From NCBI GenBank assembly GCA_037956075.1, contig CP138327.1, positions 868,001-932,000 on the forward strand: 64,000 nt of DNA, given 5' to 3'. Origin of the DNA: Catillopecten margaritatus gill symbiont (GTDB taxonomy: Bacteria; Pseudomonadota; Gammaproteobacteria; PS1; Pseudothioglobaceae). The position numbers and the translations under genes are program-made. Shown here piece after piece: positions 10,014-19,163 of the stretch (its first letter is position 1; every line of letters begins with the position of its first letter). The notes beneath the pieces were generated by a model. It made no database searches, was not told the origin of the DNA, and saw only the letters and a list, made by a program, of their open reading frames with translations.

Positions 10014-13000
10014 TTAATTATTCTGCAACGCCAATTTATACTCAGTTGGAATAACCAAAACAAAGTCATTCAATGCATTCGTCCAATCGTCCAAAATACG
10101 CTTAGCAACCTGTGAACCCGTCAAGTCATAATGAGTTTGAATGTAGTATTTTAACTCGTTTTCACTGCTCTCATCAAATGGGTCTAAATCTACCATTGCA
10201 CCTGTAGAGAGCATACTGTTAAAAGTTTTATTAGGGTTGTAAACGAAGGCGATGCCACCCGACATACCAGCAGCGAAGTTACGCCCAACTTCGCCGAGGA
10301 TGATGACTTTACCGCCAGTCATATATTCACAGCCGTGGTCGCCGATGCCTTCTACGATGGCGGTGGCACCTGAGTTACGCACACAAAAGCGTTCGGAGAC
10401 GCAACCCGATAAATATAATTCGCCGCCTGTGGCACCGTAACCACAGACATTACCAGCGATGATTTCATCTTCGGCATTAAAAGTGGAATTTTTTGGCGGA
10501 TAGACGATGACCCGACCGCCTGATAAACCTTTGCCGACATAGTCGTTGGCGTCGCCTTCAACTTCAAGGGTGATGCCTTGTGCTAAGAATGCACCGAGCG
10601 ACTGCCCTGCGGAACCTGTGAAATTGATGTGGATTGAATCGGCATCTAAGTTGTTATTGCCACGGGTTTTGATTGCATATGAGGACAACATTGCACCGAC
10701 GGCACGGTCAACATTGGTGATTTTAGCGTCAAATTTCACCTTGTCGTTGCCATTGATGGCGGGCTTAGATTGTTCAATTAAGGTGTTATCTAATTGCAAT
10801 TCTAATTGATGGTCTTGCGTTTCCGTTTGATAAGTACCTGCGTTGTCGTGTGGCTTTTGTGCAGGGGTTAAAAGTGCATCAAGGTTAATGGAACTTTGCT
10901 TCCAATGCTCAATCGCCTGGTTCATTTCCAACATATCCACACGACCAATCATTTCATTCACGGTTTTAAAGCCTAATTCAGCCATAATTAAACGCAATTC
11001 TTGTGCCACCATAAATAGGTAATTGACAACATATTCAGGCTTACCCGTGAATTTTTTACGCAATGCTTTGTCTTGCGTAGCAATGCCGACAGGGCAAGTG
11101 TTTAGGTGGCATTTACGCATCATAATACAGCCCATGGTGATGAGTGGTGCAGTTGAGAAACCAAATTCTTCAGCACCTAACAAAACACCAATGGCAACAT
11201 CACGCCCTGTTTTGAGCTGTCCATCCGTTTGAATCACCACACGCGAACGCAAGTCATTCATCACCAAAGTTTGGTGTGTTTCCGCCAAACCAAGTTCCCA
11301 CGGCAACCCTGCATGTTTGATGGAAGTCAGCGGTGATGCCCCTGTGCCACCGTCGTGTCCTGCGATGACGATGTGGTCTGATTTTGCTTTGGTCACACCA
11401 GCGGCGATGGTACCGACACCGACTTCTGCCACGAGTTTGACACTAATGCGTGCGTCGGGGTTAGAGCGTTTTAGGTCAAAAATAAGTTGTGATAAATCTT
11501 CAATAGAATAAATATCGTGGTGTGGTGGTGGTGAAATTAAGCCCACGCCTGGAGTTGAGTGGCGAATTTTGGCAATGCCTTCATCGACTTTTGCACCCGG
11601 TAATTCTCCACCTTCGCCTGGTTTTGCCCCTTGCGATACTTTAATTTGAATTTCATCGGCATTATTCAAATAATCAATCGTTACCCCAAAACGCCCCGAT
11701 GCCACTTGCTTAATCGCACTACGGCGAGAATCGCCATTCGCATCAGGCGTCCAGCGTTTGCTGTCTTCACCCCCCTCTCCCGTGTTGGATTTACCACCGA
11801 GACGGTTCATCGCAATCGCTAATGATTCGTGCGATTCAGCCGAAATAGAGCCAAAACTCATTGCCCCTGTGGCAAAGCGTTTAACGATTTCTTGTGCAGA
11901 TTCTACTTCATTAATATTAATCGGGTTGCCTTTTTTGAAGGACATTAAACCCCGCAAAGTTGAGTTACGAGTGCCTTCTTCGTTGGCATGTTTGGCGAAT
12001 TTCCAATAGGCGGATTCATCATTATTTTTTGAGGCTAATTGCAAGTTTGAAATGGCTGCGGGGTCCCACATATGGGTTTCGCCACCACTACGCCAATGAT
12101 ATTGACCAAGGTTATCCAGAGTTTCGCTGGTGTAGGCACTTTGATGGCGGCTTTCAGTTTCACCTTGCAAAATGTCAAAACCAACGCCGTCAATACGCGA
12201 AGCAGTGCCGAAGAAACATTTTTCCATCACTTCTTGTGCCAAACCAACGGCTTCAAAAATTTGCGCCCCTTTGTAAGATTCTAAAGTAGAAATACCCATT
12301 TTTGCCATCACTTTCAACATACCTTTACCCACACCTTTGCGATAGGCAGTAACGATTGCCTCATCACTTGCTATCTCAATAATGTTATCACGACGCGCTT
12401 GCCACAAGGCTTCGAAGGCTAAATAAGGGTTAATCGCATCCGCACCAAAACCCGTCATTAAGCAGAAATGATGCACTTCTCGTGCCTCACCCGTTTCAAC
12501 GATAATGCCCACTTGGGTGCGTTCAGAAGTATGCACAAGATAGCGGTGCAACGCACTTGATGCTAATAAACTGGACAGTGCAATCCGATTTTCATCGCTA
12601 TTACGGTCGGACAAAATAATTAAACTGTGCCCGTCTTTAATCGCTTGTGAACCCTGTTGACAAATTTCATCAAGTAACTCGGCAATTTTTTTGCCTGAGT
12701 TTTTGTCGTAAGTAATGTCGATGGTTTTCGAAGTCCAACCCCGATGATTACAATGTCTAAGTGCCGCTGTTTCTTCATTTGTCAAAATCGGATGGTCGAT
12801 GACCAAACGATGTGCGTTTTCAGCTTTGTCGTTCAAAAGATTGCCCTCGGGACCGATAGAACAACGCAATGACATCACAATTTCTTCACGAATAGAATCA
12901 ATCGCTGGGTTCGTCACCTGTGCAAAAAGTTGCTTGAAATAATCATAAATAATGCGAGATTGGCTCGACAAACACGCCAATGCCGAATCATTACCCATTG

Positions 13001-14510
13001 AGCCTACAGGGTCACGCAACTCCGTTACCAATGGCAATAACATAAATTGCATCGTCTCCGTGCTATAACCAAATGCTTTTAAGCGATGCACCAAAGTGTC
13101 GGGATAAAAACCATGTGCCTCACACTCGCAATGAAATTCTGATAAGTGCATTTGTTGATCGTTCAACCATTGTTTATAAGGATTTTTATTGGCAAAATCG
13201 GTTTTAATTGCCTCGTCGTCCAACAACTCACCCTTATCAAAATCCACTAAAAACATCTTGCCAGGACGCAATCTGCCTTTAGTTTTGATATTGTCCGTTG
13301 CCACATCAACCACGCCAACTTCACTTGCCATAATCACCCGCTCATCATGGGTAATATAATAACGAGAAGGGCGTAAACCGTTGCGGTCAAGCACCGCACC
13401 GATGTAATGACCATCGGTAAAGGCAATCGACGCAGGCCCATCCCACGGCTCCATCACATTGGATAAATATTCATAAAATGCCTTTTTATCATCGCTCATA
13501 TTGACATCATTTTGCCATGCTTCTGGCACCATCATCAACACCGCTTCTTGTAGCGTGCGACCGTTCATCATCAAAAATTCTAACACATTATCAAAACTGC
13601 CCGAGTCTGACACTTCCGTTTCAATAACGGGTAAAGTTTTTGCCAAATCGTCTTTAAATAAATCACTTTCCAACACCCCTTCTCGGGCATGCATCCAGTT
13701 AAAATTACCCTGTCGGGTATTAATTTCGCCATTATGCGACATATAACGATTAGGCTGCGCCCTATCCCACGACGGGAAAGTGTTGGTCGAAAAACGCGAA
13801 TGTATCATCGCTAAATAAGTCGCAAATTCAGGATTAGACAAGTCATCGTAAAAATCCAAAACCTGCGACCCCATCAACATTCCCTTATAAATAATAACAC
13901 TTGTGGACAAACTACAAACATAAAATAACAACGCCTGCGACAAAGTTTCATCCGTTCTAATTGCATTTGAAACCGATTTTCTAATCACAAATAACGCCCG
14001 TTCAAACGCCTGTGTATTACTGTCATCCGCCTTGCCAATGACCAATTGCTTAATCACTGGCTGGGATTCTCGAGCAATCTTACCCACATCGGCTTTTACC
14101 GTGTCAATCGGCGTATCTCTCCAACCAATCAGCGTTTGCCCCGCATCAGCAACGGCTTTTTCCATCACCGCAACGCAATGTGCACGCTGCGCATCATCCT
14201 GTGGCAAAAACACATTGCCCACCGCATAATTACCCTTCGCAACCTCAACGCCGAATAAAGAATGAATTTCTTGAATAAAAAATGCCTGTGGAATATCCGT
14301 CAAAATACCCGCACCATCCCCCGTATTAACTTCACAACCGCAACCACCACGATGATCCATTCGTGCCAACATTTCTAAAGCATCGGTGGTGATAGAATGC
14401 GACGGCTTGCCTTTGATATGGGCAATAAAACCAACGCCACAGTTCTCTTTTTCGTTATTTGGATTGTAAAGTCCGTGCGCTTTTGGTAGGTGTAATAAAG
14501 GTGATTGCAT
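10014..14510 (-). CDS. gltB: Glutamate synthase [NADPH] large subunit
   Basis: 1498 residues, full length. The N-terminal glutaminase domain begins at C24 (ENCGVGFIAHIKG) after a short propeptide, the usual Ntn arrangement. The central and FMN-binding domains include GEGGELPGAKVDEGIAKIRHSTPGV-like and HDGGTGASPLTSIKHAG segments, the 3Fe-4S ligands lie in CIMMRKCHLNTCPVG, and the C-terminal beta-helix has GxGxGG-type repeats. It makes two glutamates from glutamine and 2-oxoglutarate. The small subunit gltD is not in the window. It is read divergently from yaaA. Confidence 0.97.
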   Translation of the reverse strand: MQSPLLHLPKAHGLYNPNNEKENCGVGFIAHIKGKPSHSITTDALEMLARMDHRGGCGCEVNTGDGAGILTDIPQAFFIQEIHSLFGVEVAKGNYAVGNVFLPQDDAQRAHCVAVMEKAVADAGQTLIGWRDTPIDTVKADVGKIARESQPVIKQLVIGKADDSNTQAFERALFVIRKSVSNAIRTDETLSQALLFYVCSLSTSVIIYKGMLMGSQVLDFYDDLSNPEFATYLAMIHSRFSTNTFPSWDRAQPNRYMSHNGEINTRQGNFNWMHAREGVLESDLFKDDLAKTLPVIETEVSDSGSFDNVLEFLMMNGRTLQEAVLMMVPEAWQNDVNMSDDKKAFYEYLSNVMEPWDGPASIAFTDGHYIGAVLDRNGLRPSRYYITHDERVIMASEVGVVDVATDNIKTKGRLRPGKMFLVDFDKGELLDDEAIKTDFANKNPYKQWLNDQQMHLSEFHCECEAHGFYPDTLVHRLKAFGYSTETMQFMLLPLVTELRDPVGSMGNDSALACLSSQSRIIYDYFKQLFAQVTNPAIDSIREEIVMSLRCSIGPEGNLLNDKAENAHRLVIDHPILTNEETAALRHCNHRGWTSKTIDITYDKNSGKKIAELLDEICQQGSQAIKDGHSLIILSDRNSDENRIALSSLLASSALHRYLVHTSERTQVGIIVETGEAREVHHFCLMTGFGADAINPYLAFEALWQARRDNIIEIASDEAIVTAYRKGVGKGMLKVMAKMGISTLESYKGAQIFEAVGLAQEVMEKCFFGTASRIDGVGFDILQGETESRHQSAYTSETLDNLGQYHWRSGGETHMWDPAAISNLQLASKNNDESAYWKFAKHANEEGTRNSTLRGLMSFKKGNPININEVESAQEIVKRFATGAMSFGSISAESHESLAIAMNRLGGKSNTGEGGEDSKRWTPDANGDSRRSAIKQVASGRFGVTIDYLNNADEIQIKVSQGAKPGEGGELPGAKVDEGIAKIRHSTPGVGLISPPPHHDIYSIEDLSQLIFDLKRSNPDARISVKLVAEVGVGTIAAGVTKAKSDHIVIAGHDGGTGASPLTSIKHAGLPWELGLAETHQTLVMNDLRSRVVIQTDGQLKTGRDVAIGVLLGAEEFGFSTAPLITMGCIMMRKCHLNTCPVGIATQDKALRKKFTGKPEYVVNYLFMVAQELRLIMAELGFKTVNEMIGRVDMLEMNQAIEHWKQSSINLDALLTPAQKPHDNAGTYQTETQDHQLELQLDNTLIEQSKPAINGNDKVKFDAKITNVDRAVGAMLSSYAIKTRGNNNLDADSIHINFTGSAGQSLGAFLAQGITLEVEGDANDYVGKGLSGGRVIVYPPKNSTFNAEDEIIAGNVCGYGATGGELYLSGCVSERFCVRNSGATAIVEGIGDHGCEYMTGGKVIILGEVGRNFAAGMSGGIAFVYNPNKTFNSMLSTGAMVDLDPFDESSENELKYYIQTHYDLTGSQVAKRILDDWTNALNDFVLVIPTEYKLALQNN

Positions 14511-14614
14511 TGTAAAATTCTAGTCGAAAAAATTGCTCAATTATAAAGTAAAAACCGTCCTTTCAACAAATATTCGGGTAGAATATTTTACTTCTTACCC
14601 AATACACAACATCA
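14511..14614. promoter_or_regulatory. Divergent gltB/yaaA intergenic region
   Basis: On the minus strand TATAAT (14545-14540) with TTGAAA (14566-14561) and a short 15-base spacer could serve gltB. On the plus strand TAGAAT (14579-14584) is a possible yaaA -10 without a good -35. No clear operator is visible. Confidence 0.35.
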
Positions 14615-15373
14615 ATGCTAGCCGTCATTTCCCCCTCAAAAACCCAAGACTTCAACCCCAGCAACATCAGCACCTACACGCATACACGACAACTGGATGA
14701 GTCACAGGCATTAATCGATATTTTAAAAACTCAAAGCCAAGAGGACATTGCCAAACTAATGTCCATCAGTGAAAAACTCGCCGTGTTAAATTACAACCGT
14801 TTTCAAACCTTTAAAACCCCTTTTACCCTCACCAACGCCAAACAAGCCCTACTTGCCTTCAAAGGGGATGTTTATAACGGCATTGATGCCCCCAGTTTAA
14901 ACGCCGAAGATTTGCAATTCGCCCAAGCCACATTGCGGATGTTGTCAGGCTTATACGGCGTCATTCGCCCCCTAGATTTGATTGCCCCCTATCGCTTAGA
15001 AATGGGCACCCGACTCGTCAACCCAAAAGGCAAAAACCTCTATGAATTTTGGGGCGATAAAATCTCAACAGTCCTCAACCAAGACGAAAACGAAGTCATT
15101 ATCAACCTCGCCTCAAACGAGTATTTTAAAGGCATTGATAAAAAAGCCCTCAACGCCAAAATCATCAACATCGCCTTCAAAGAACGCAAAAACGAACAAT
15201 ACAAAATCATCGGCATCCACGCCAAACGCGCCCGTGGTTTAATGGTTAATTATATGATTAAAAACCGCCTGACCAACCCCGAATCCCTCAAGGCATTCGA
15301 CATCGAAGGCTACCAATTCAAACCCGATTTATCCGAAGAATTAACATGGGTGTTTACCAGAGGGGACTGTTGA
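14615..15373 (+). CDS. yaaA: YaaA/UPF0246 family protein (peroxide stress, DUF328)
   Basis: 252 residues. Family motifs are clear: MLAVISPSKTQDF at the start, FKGDVYNGIDAPSL, LSGLYGVIRPLDLIAPYRLEMGTRL, LYEFWGD, INLASNEYFK and the C-terminal AKRARGLMVNY. E. coli YaaA limits intracellular iron under peroxide stress and binds DNA. The last four residues and the stop codon come from the end of the MITE-like repeat at 15361-15524, so the native C-terminus was probably altered slightly by that insertion. Confidence 0.93.
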   Translation: MLAVISPSKTQDFNPSNISTYTHTRQLDESQALIDILKTQSQEDIAKLMSISEKLAVLNYNRFQTFKTPFTLTNAKQALLAFKGDVYNGIDAPSLNAEDLQFAQATLRMLSGLYGVIRPLDLIAPYRLEMGTRLVNPKGKNLYEFWGDKISTVLNQDENEVIINLASNEYFKGIDKKALNAKIINIAFKERKNEQYKIIGIHAKRARGLMVNYMIKNRLTNPESLKAFDIEGYQFKPDLSEELTWVFTRGDC

Positions 15374-15524
15374 ATGTTGAAAGTGCAACTTAGGGAATGC
15401 AGAAAATAGTGCATTTTTTACCCAAAAATGAGGAGAATAGCCAGCTATTTGACGAATTTTTGGGTAAAAAAAGGGCTGTTTTATGTATTTCATAAGTTGT
15501 GCTTTCAATGTTCAACAGTCCCCT
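15361..15524. mobile_element. MITE-like 164-bp imperfect palindrome
   Basis: The ends AGGGGACTGTTGAA (15361-15374) and its reverse complement (15511-15524) begin 23-bp terminal repeats with two mismatches. The similarity continues inward (CAACTTA, then TTTTTTACCCAAAAAT on both arms) to a centre near GCCAGC at about 15440. No coding sequence lies inside. The structure fits a miniature inverted-repeat element or one folded RNA. No unambiguous target duplication is visible. A single copy is seen in this window. Confidence 0.75.
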
Positions 15525-16185
15525 GACATTAATCCCCAAACAAAGTTGCGTACTTTGCTCAGAGCAATCCAATTTTTGCGTCTGCAACACCTGCGCCCAA
15601 GATTTCACCAACCACCCCCACCGCTGCCAATCCTGCGCCCACCCGCTCACTGACACCCTTGATTTTTGCGGACAATGCCTCGCCCATTCCCCCGCCTTTA
15701 ATCGCACCTACACCCTCTACGACTACCAAGGCGCCATCGCCCAACTCATCAAAGATTTCAAATACAATCAACAACTTTGCATCGGCAACTACTTCGCCCA
15801 CCAACTCCACACCTTATACCAAACCCTACCCAATTACGACGCCATCATCCCCATGCCCCTCAGCAACCAACGCATCAACCAACGCGGTTTCAACCAAGTA
15901 CTAGAATTACTACGCACAATCGCAAAAAAGACCCCCACCCCCATCGACACCCACAGCATTAAACGCATCAAAGCCACCCAATCCTTATTTGACCTCACCC
16001 CCGAACAACGCCGTGCTGAAATTAAAGGTGCTTTCATTACCAACCCCATGCCCTACCAAAAAGTCCTCTTGGTCGATGACATCATCACCACGGGTGCCAG
16101 TCTCAACGAACTTGCCACCACTATTTTAAAAAATACAGAGGTTGAGTGTTGTGATGTGATGACGCTTTCTAGAGCTGAATTTTAG
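15508..16185 (+). CDS. comF: ComF family phosphoribosyltransferase-fold protein
   Basis: 225 residues. The N-terminus has the ComF zinc-finger cysteines (CVLC, CVCNTC, CQSCAHPL, CGQC); residues ~60-225 form the type-I phosphoribosyltransferase-like domain with NQRGFNQ and the PRPP-loop VLLVDDIITTGAS. ComF/GntX proteins act in DNA uptake or its maintenance. The ATG at 15508 lies inside the right arm of the MITE-like element, and an alternative GTG at 15499 is also inside it. The last 30 bp (16150-16179) recur at 22804-22833. Confidence 0.88.
   Translation: MFNSPLTLIPKQSCVLCSEQSNFCVCNTCAQDFTNHPHRCQSCAHPLTDTLDFCGQCLAHSPAFNRTYTLYDYQGAIAQLIKDFKYNQQLCIGNYFAHQLHTLYQTLPNYDAIIPMPLSNQRINQRGFNQVLELLRTIAKKTPTPIDTHSIKRIKATQSLFDLTPEQRRAEIKGAFITNPMPYQKVLLVDDIITTGASLNELATTILKNTEVECCDVMTLSRAEF
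16150..16179 (+). repeat. Direct repeat DR-L: 3' end of comF
   Basis: 30 bp identical but for one base (A/G) to 22804-22833. Both copies are in the frame of the ComF C-terminus (CDVMTLSRAE). They bracket a 6.6-kb low-GC accessory region, as attachment-site duplications at gene 3' ends do. Confidence 0.75.
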
Positions 16186-16200
16186 CGTGCTTAAAAAATC

Positions 16201-16239
16201 AATGATACGATTACAACTTTAATCGTATCATTTTATGAT
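16201..16239 (+). promoter_or_regulatory. Palindrome overlapping the promoter of fic (operator candidate)
   Basis: AATGATACGATTA (16201-16213) and TAATCGTATCATT (16220-16232) are perfect 13-bp arms with a 6-base loop. A promoter TTACAA (16211-16216), 17 bases, TATGAT (16234-16239) overlaps it, predicting a start about 14 bases before the fic ATG. It could act as an operator bound by the Fic C-terminal winged helix, or as the comF terminator. Confidence 0.55.
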
Positions 16240-16259
16240 ATTATTACCAAAAAAAAACT

Positions 16260-17399
16260 ATGTGGATATGGCAACAAAACAACTGGCCAAATTTTAAATA
16301 TAATACCGAGATAATCTTACCCATATTATCCGATGTAATGCGTCATACCGCCCCATTAACGCTGTTAGCCAATGAACTGGATAGGGAAAAAAAATTAACA
16401 TTAGAATCAAAATTGTTATTAGACGAAGCATTATCCAGTGCAAGCATTGAAGGTGAATTTTTAGACCGAGATTCCGTCAAATCAAGTATTGCCAACCGTT
16501 TAGGCGTAGGCAAAGTAGCCAAAGCAGGGAAAATGTCAAAAAACGCAGAAGCTTTCATCGATGTGCTTTTAGAATCCATCAGAAGTGCATCCACCCCTTT
16601 AACAAAAGCCAATTTATGCCAATGGCACCGCACCTTATTTTTTGAAAAACCCCTCCTCAACGACTTAGTCATCGGCAATTATCGCAACACAAAAATGCAA
16701 GTCATCTCAGGCAAACACGGCATAGAAAAAGTGCATTTCGAAGCCCCTTGCCCAGATTACGCCTGCATTGAAAACGAAATGAACAATTTTTTAAACTGGC
16801 TAAAAACCGACAATATCAACAACGAATACATCAAAGCCGCCATCGCAAAATTCTACTTCATCACCCTTCACCCATTCGACGACGGCAACGGCAGATTCTC
16901 CAGATTGATTGCCGAACGCTGTCTTGCGAATGCTGAAAATGTCAATATCCGACTCTATTCTCTTTCAACCGAAATAGAAAAAAACAAAAATGCCTACTAT
17001 GACATCTTAGAAAAATGCCAAAAAAATGATATGGACATCACACAGTGGATTGTATGGTTTTTACAACAAGTAAAATCTGCCGCACAAAACGCCATGCACA
17101 AACTCAATAAAGTCAGAAACACCGCTTTATTTTGGGACAAATATCGTCATACAGCATTAAACCACAGACAAAGAAAATTGCTAATCCGACTACTAGAAAC
17201 CGATGATTTTGAAACAGGTATTTCCAGAAAAAAATACACAAACTTAGTGAAAACAACCGACATAACCGCCTCAAGAGATTTAAAAAATCTTGTTGATAAA
17301 GGCGTATTATCGCCAACGGGTGCGGGTCGTTCGGTTAAGTATTATTTATCTGCCCACAGTTTAGATAAAATGGAATTGGAAATTTCAAAAGAAAACTAA
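16260..17399 (+). CDS. Fic-domain AMP-transferase with N-terminal DUF4172-like region and C-terminal winged helix
   Basis: 379 residues. The N-terminal WIWQQNNWPNFKYN stretch is DUF4172-like. S60-x3-E64-G65 (in SSASIEGE) is the autoinhibitory helix of class II Fic proteins. The catalytic loop HPFDDGNGR is at 204-212, and a helix-turn-helix-like region follows at ~310-360. Fic enzymes attach AMP to proteins. Being class II, its inhibitor is built in, so no separate antitoxin is needed. No clear Shine-Dalgarno precedes the ATG. It heads a three-gene + strand run in the island. Confidence 0.9.
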   Translation: MWIWQQNNWPNFKYNTEIILPILSDVMRHTAPLTLLANELDREKKLTLESKLLLDEALSSASIEGEFLDRDSVKSSIANRLGVGKVAKAGKMSKNAEAFIDVLLESIRSASTPLTKANLCQWHRTLFFEKPLLNDLVIGNYRNTKMQVISGKHGIEKVHFEAPCPDYACIENEMNNFLNWLKTDNINNEYIKAAIAKFYFITLHPFDDGNGRFSRLIAERCLANAENVNIRLYSLSTEIEKNKNAYYDILEKCQKNDMDITQWIVWFLQQVKSAAQNAMHKLNKVRNTALFWDKYRHTALNHRQRKLLIRLLETDDFETGISRKKYTNLVKTTDITASRDLKNLVDKGVLSPTGAGRSVKYYLSAHSLDKMELEISKEN

Positions 17400-17432
17400 A
17401 AAATAAATTTATAGAGTGATTTAAAATACAGC

Positions 17433-19163
17433 ATGAGCAACATTAAACAACAAATTCTAGATATTAGAAAATCAGATGATTTTTTAAAAAAGCTTTATAA
17501 AATTTTTTTTCAAGAGTACGATAATTCAAAAGTTTTCTACCAAGCAGTTGCATCGTTACATAATAGCAATGAAATAGATTTCACAGAAGAAATACTAAGG
17601 CTATTTAATAATGACCATAGTTTTTTTAATGCTAAAAGTATGTTTGAAGAAATTCTTCCTGATTTAGATATACCTGTACAAAAATCAATGGATTGCATAA
17701 AACATATTTTCCAAGAATCTGGGGATGATTTGAGTGCGGGAACAGTGTTCTCGTCTTTTGAAAAATATTGTGAAAAAGATGAAGACAGGGTTGAAGAGGC
17801 ACTCCAAATTATTAATTATGATATAAGTAGGTGCAATTTTATCCCTCCAATTATTAGAGCTGGATCTAAATTTGATTTGGATAAATATGTAATAATTGCC
17901 ATCGACTTTACTAAACACAATGATGTTAATCTTTGCAAAGAAGCGATTTATTCTTTAGGTCAATTGCAATATGAAAATCATCCTGTTGTACTTAATCAAG
18001 TATTTCAAGTGATAAAAAATATTATAGAAACGACAGAGAGCTGTGATATTTTGTCGGTATCAATTGGGGTAATCTTTACATTATCAACTTTTAATGACAC
18101 ATTAGAAAATAAGGCTATGCAATTAATTGAAATTGCACTTAAAAATGCAGATGATAATATTTTGCATAGCGCCTCTAGATTATGTTTTTATAAAAGCGAA
18201 AAAATGCCAATAAAATTATTTGGTATTTTATTAGATGCTTTGGAAAATGTAAACTCTAAGTATCAAGGGACAATAAATAACATTGGTTATGGCTTGCAAT
18301 ATTTGTTAGAAGATAATCAAGGAGATATGGTTGTTAATTATCTTGAACAAACATTAATAAAAAACCCAGGGCTATCAATTAAATCTTTTGATGATGTGTT
18401 GCGAGATTTGAAGCAAAAATACCAGCCAATACTTAACCAAATTATCACAAAATGGCTTATCTCTGGAAATATAAATTTATGTAAGGCTGTAATGGATATT
18501 ATTGGCTTCTTTCATGGTGAAAATATAATTTTATCAGCGGATTTAAATCAATTAAAAACACAAGATAGCGCAATACATTTATTTGTAATTAAAAAAGCAA
18601 TTGGCTGGTTGTTTTACTATCAGACAAGTGCAGTAAGTTTTATTGTTTCCATGGTTGAGATTTTAGATAAGGATAATTTAAAAATTGTAGAAGAATTGCT
18701 ATTTGACCCTCTTATTGTTTCTTATTCTAAAGAGATTATAGATTGTTTAAAATCCATTGACAAACCAAAGGCTAAAACAAAAAAGATAATTTTAAATTTA
18801 TCAAAAAGATTGGAGAAATATCATAATGATTTAGATAGTGCTTGGGATATAAAAGAATTGCAACCATCAGAAGAACAGAAAGAGTCATACCACAGATACC
18901 ACAATCGTCTCATGTCTAAGGCGATGAATGAATCAAAAAAAGATAGTGTATTTTTGTCTCTTGTAAATGAATTTACAGTTTTATACGGTAGAAGGTCTGT
19001 AACTTATCACCCTGAATTAGGTAGTAACCCCAAAGATATAAGGCAAGAGATGACTTTTCAGAAATCTGAATTTTCCGTTACAATTCCCAGTTTAGAATTC
19101 ATAGACCCGCATGGACTGGATTATATGTTGCGTGTTTTTAGAAGTGAGCAATTGACAAAATGA
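17433..19163 (+). CDS. Unknown alpha-helical (HEAT-like) protein, upstream partner of a putative nuclease
   Basis: 576 residues, not recognised as a named family. The sequence is a series of amphipathic helices of ~30-40 residues (for example AIYSLGQLQYENHPVVLNQVFQVIKN) suggesting a HEAT/ARM-like solenoid, with no signal peptide or membrane segment. A short basic-polar C-terminal part contains YGRRSVTYHPELGSNP. Its stop overlaps the next start (ATGA at 19160-19163), so the two proteins are translationally coupled and probably work together. Base composition is clearly more AT-rich than the flanking housekeeping genes. Confidence 0.75.
   Translation: MSNIKQQILDIRKSDDFLKKLYKIFFQEYDNSKVFYQAVASLHNSNEIDFTEEILRLFNNDHSFFNAKSMFEEILPDLDIPVQKSMDCIKHIFQESGDDLSAGTVFSSFEKYCEKDEDRVEEALQIINYDISRCNFIPPIIRAGSKFDLDKYVIIAIDFTKHNDVNLCKEAIYSLGQLQYENHPVVLNQVFQVIKNIIETTESCDILSVSIGVIFTLSTFNDTLENKAMQLIEIALKNADDNILHSASRLCFYKSEKMPIKLFGILLDALENVNSKYQGTINNIGYGLQYLLEDNQGDMVVNYLEQTLIKNPGLSIKSFDDVLRDLKQKYQPILNQIITKWLISGNINLCKAVMDIIGFFHGENIILSADLNQLKTQDSAIHLFVIKKAIGWLFYYQTSAVSFIVSMVEILDKDNLKIVEELLFDPLIVSYSKEIIDCLKSIDKPKAKTKKIILNLSKRLEKYHNDLDSAWDIKELQPSEEQKESYHRYHNRLMSKAMNESKKDSVFLSLVNEFTVLYGRRSVTYHPELGSNPKDIRQEMTFQKSEFSVTIPSLEFIDPHGLDYMLRVFRSEQLTK

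Noticed and set aside
15390-15707. Minus-strand frame across the MITE-like element
   Set aside because: It is composed of the palindrome read backwards plus the complement of comF, with no start signal or homology.
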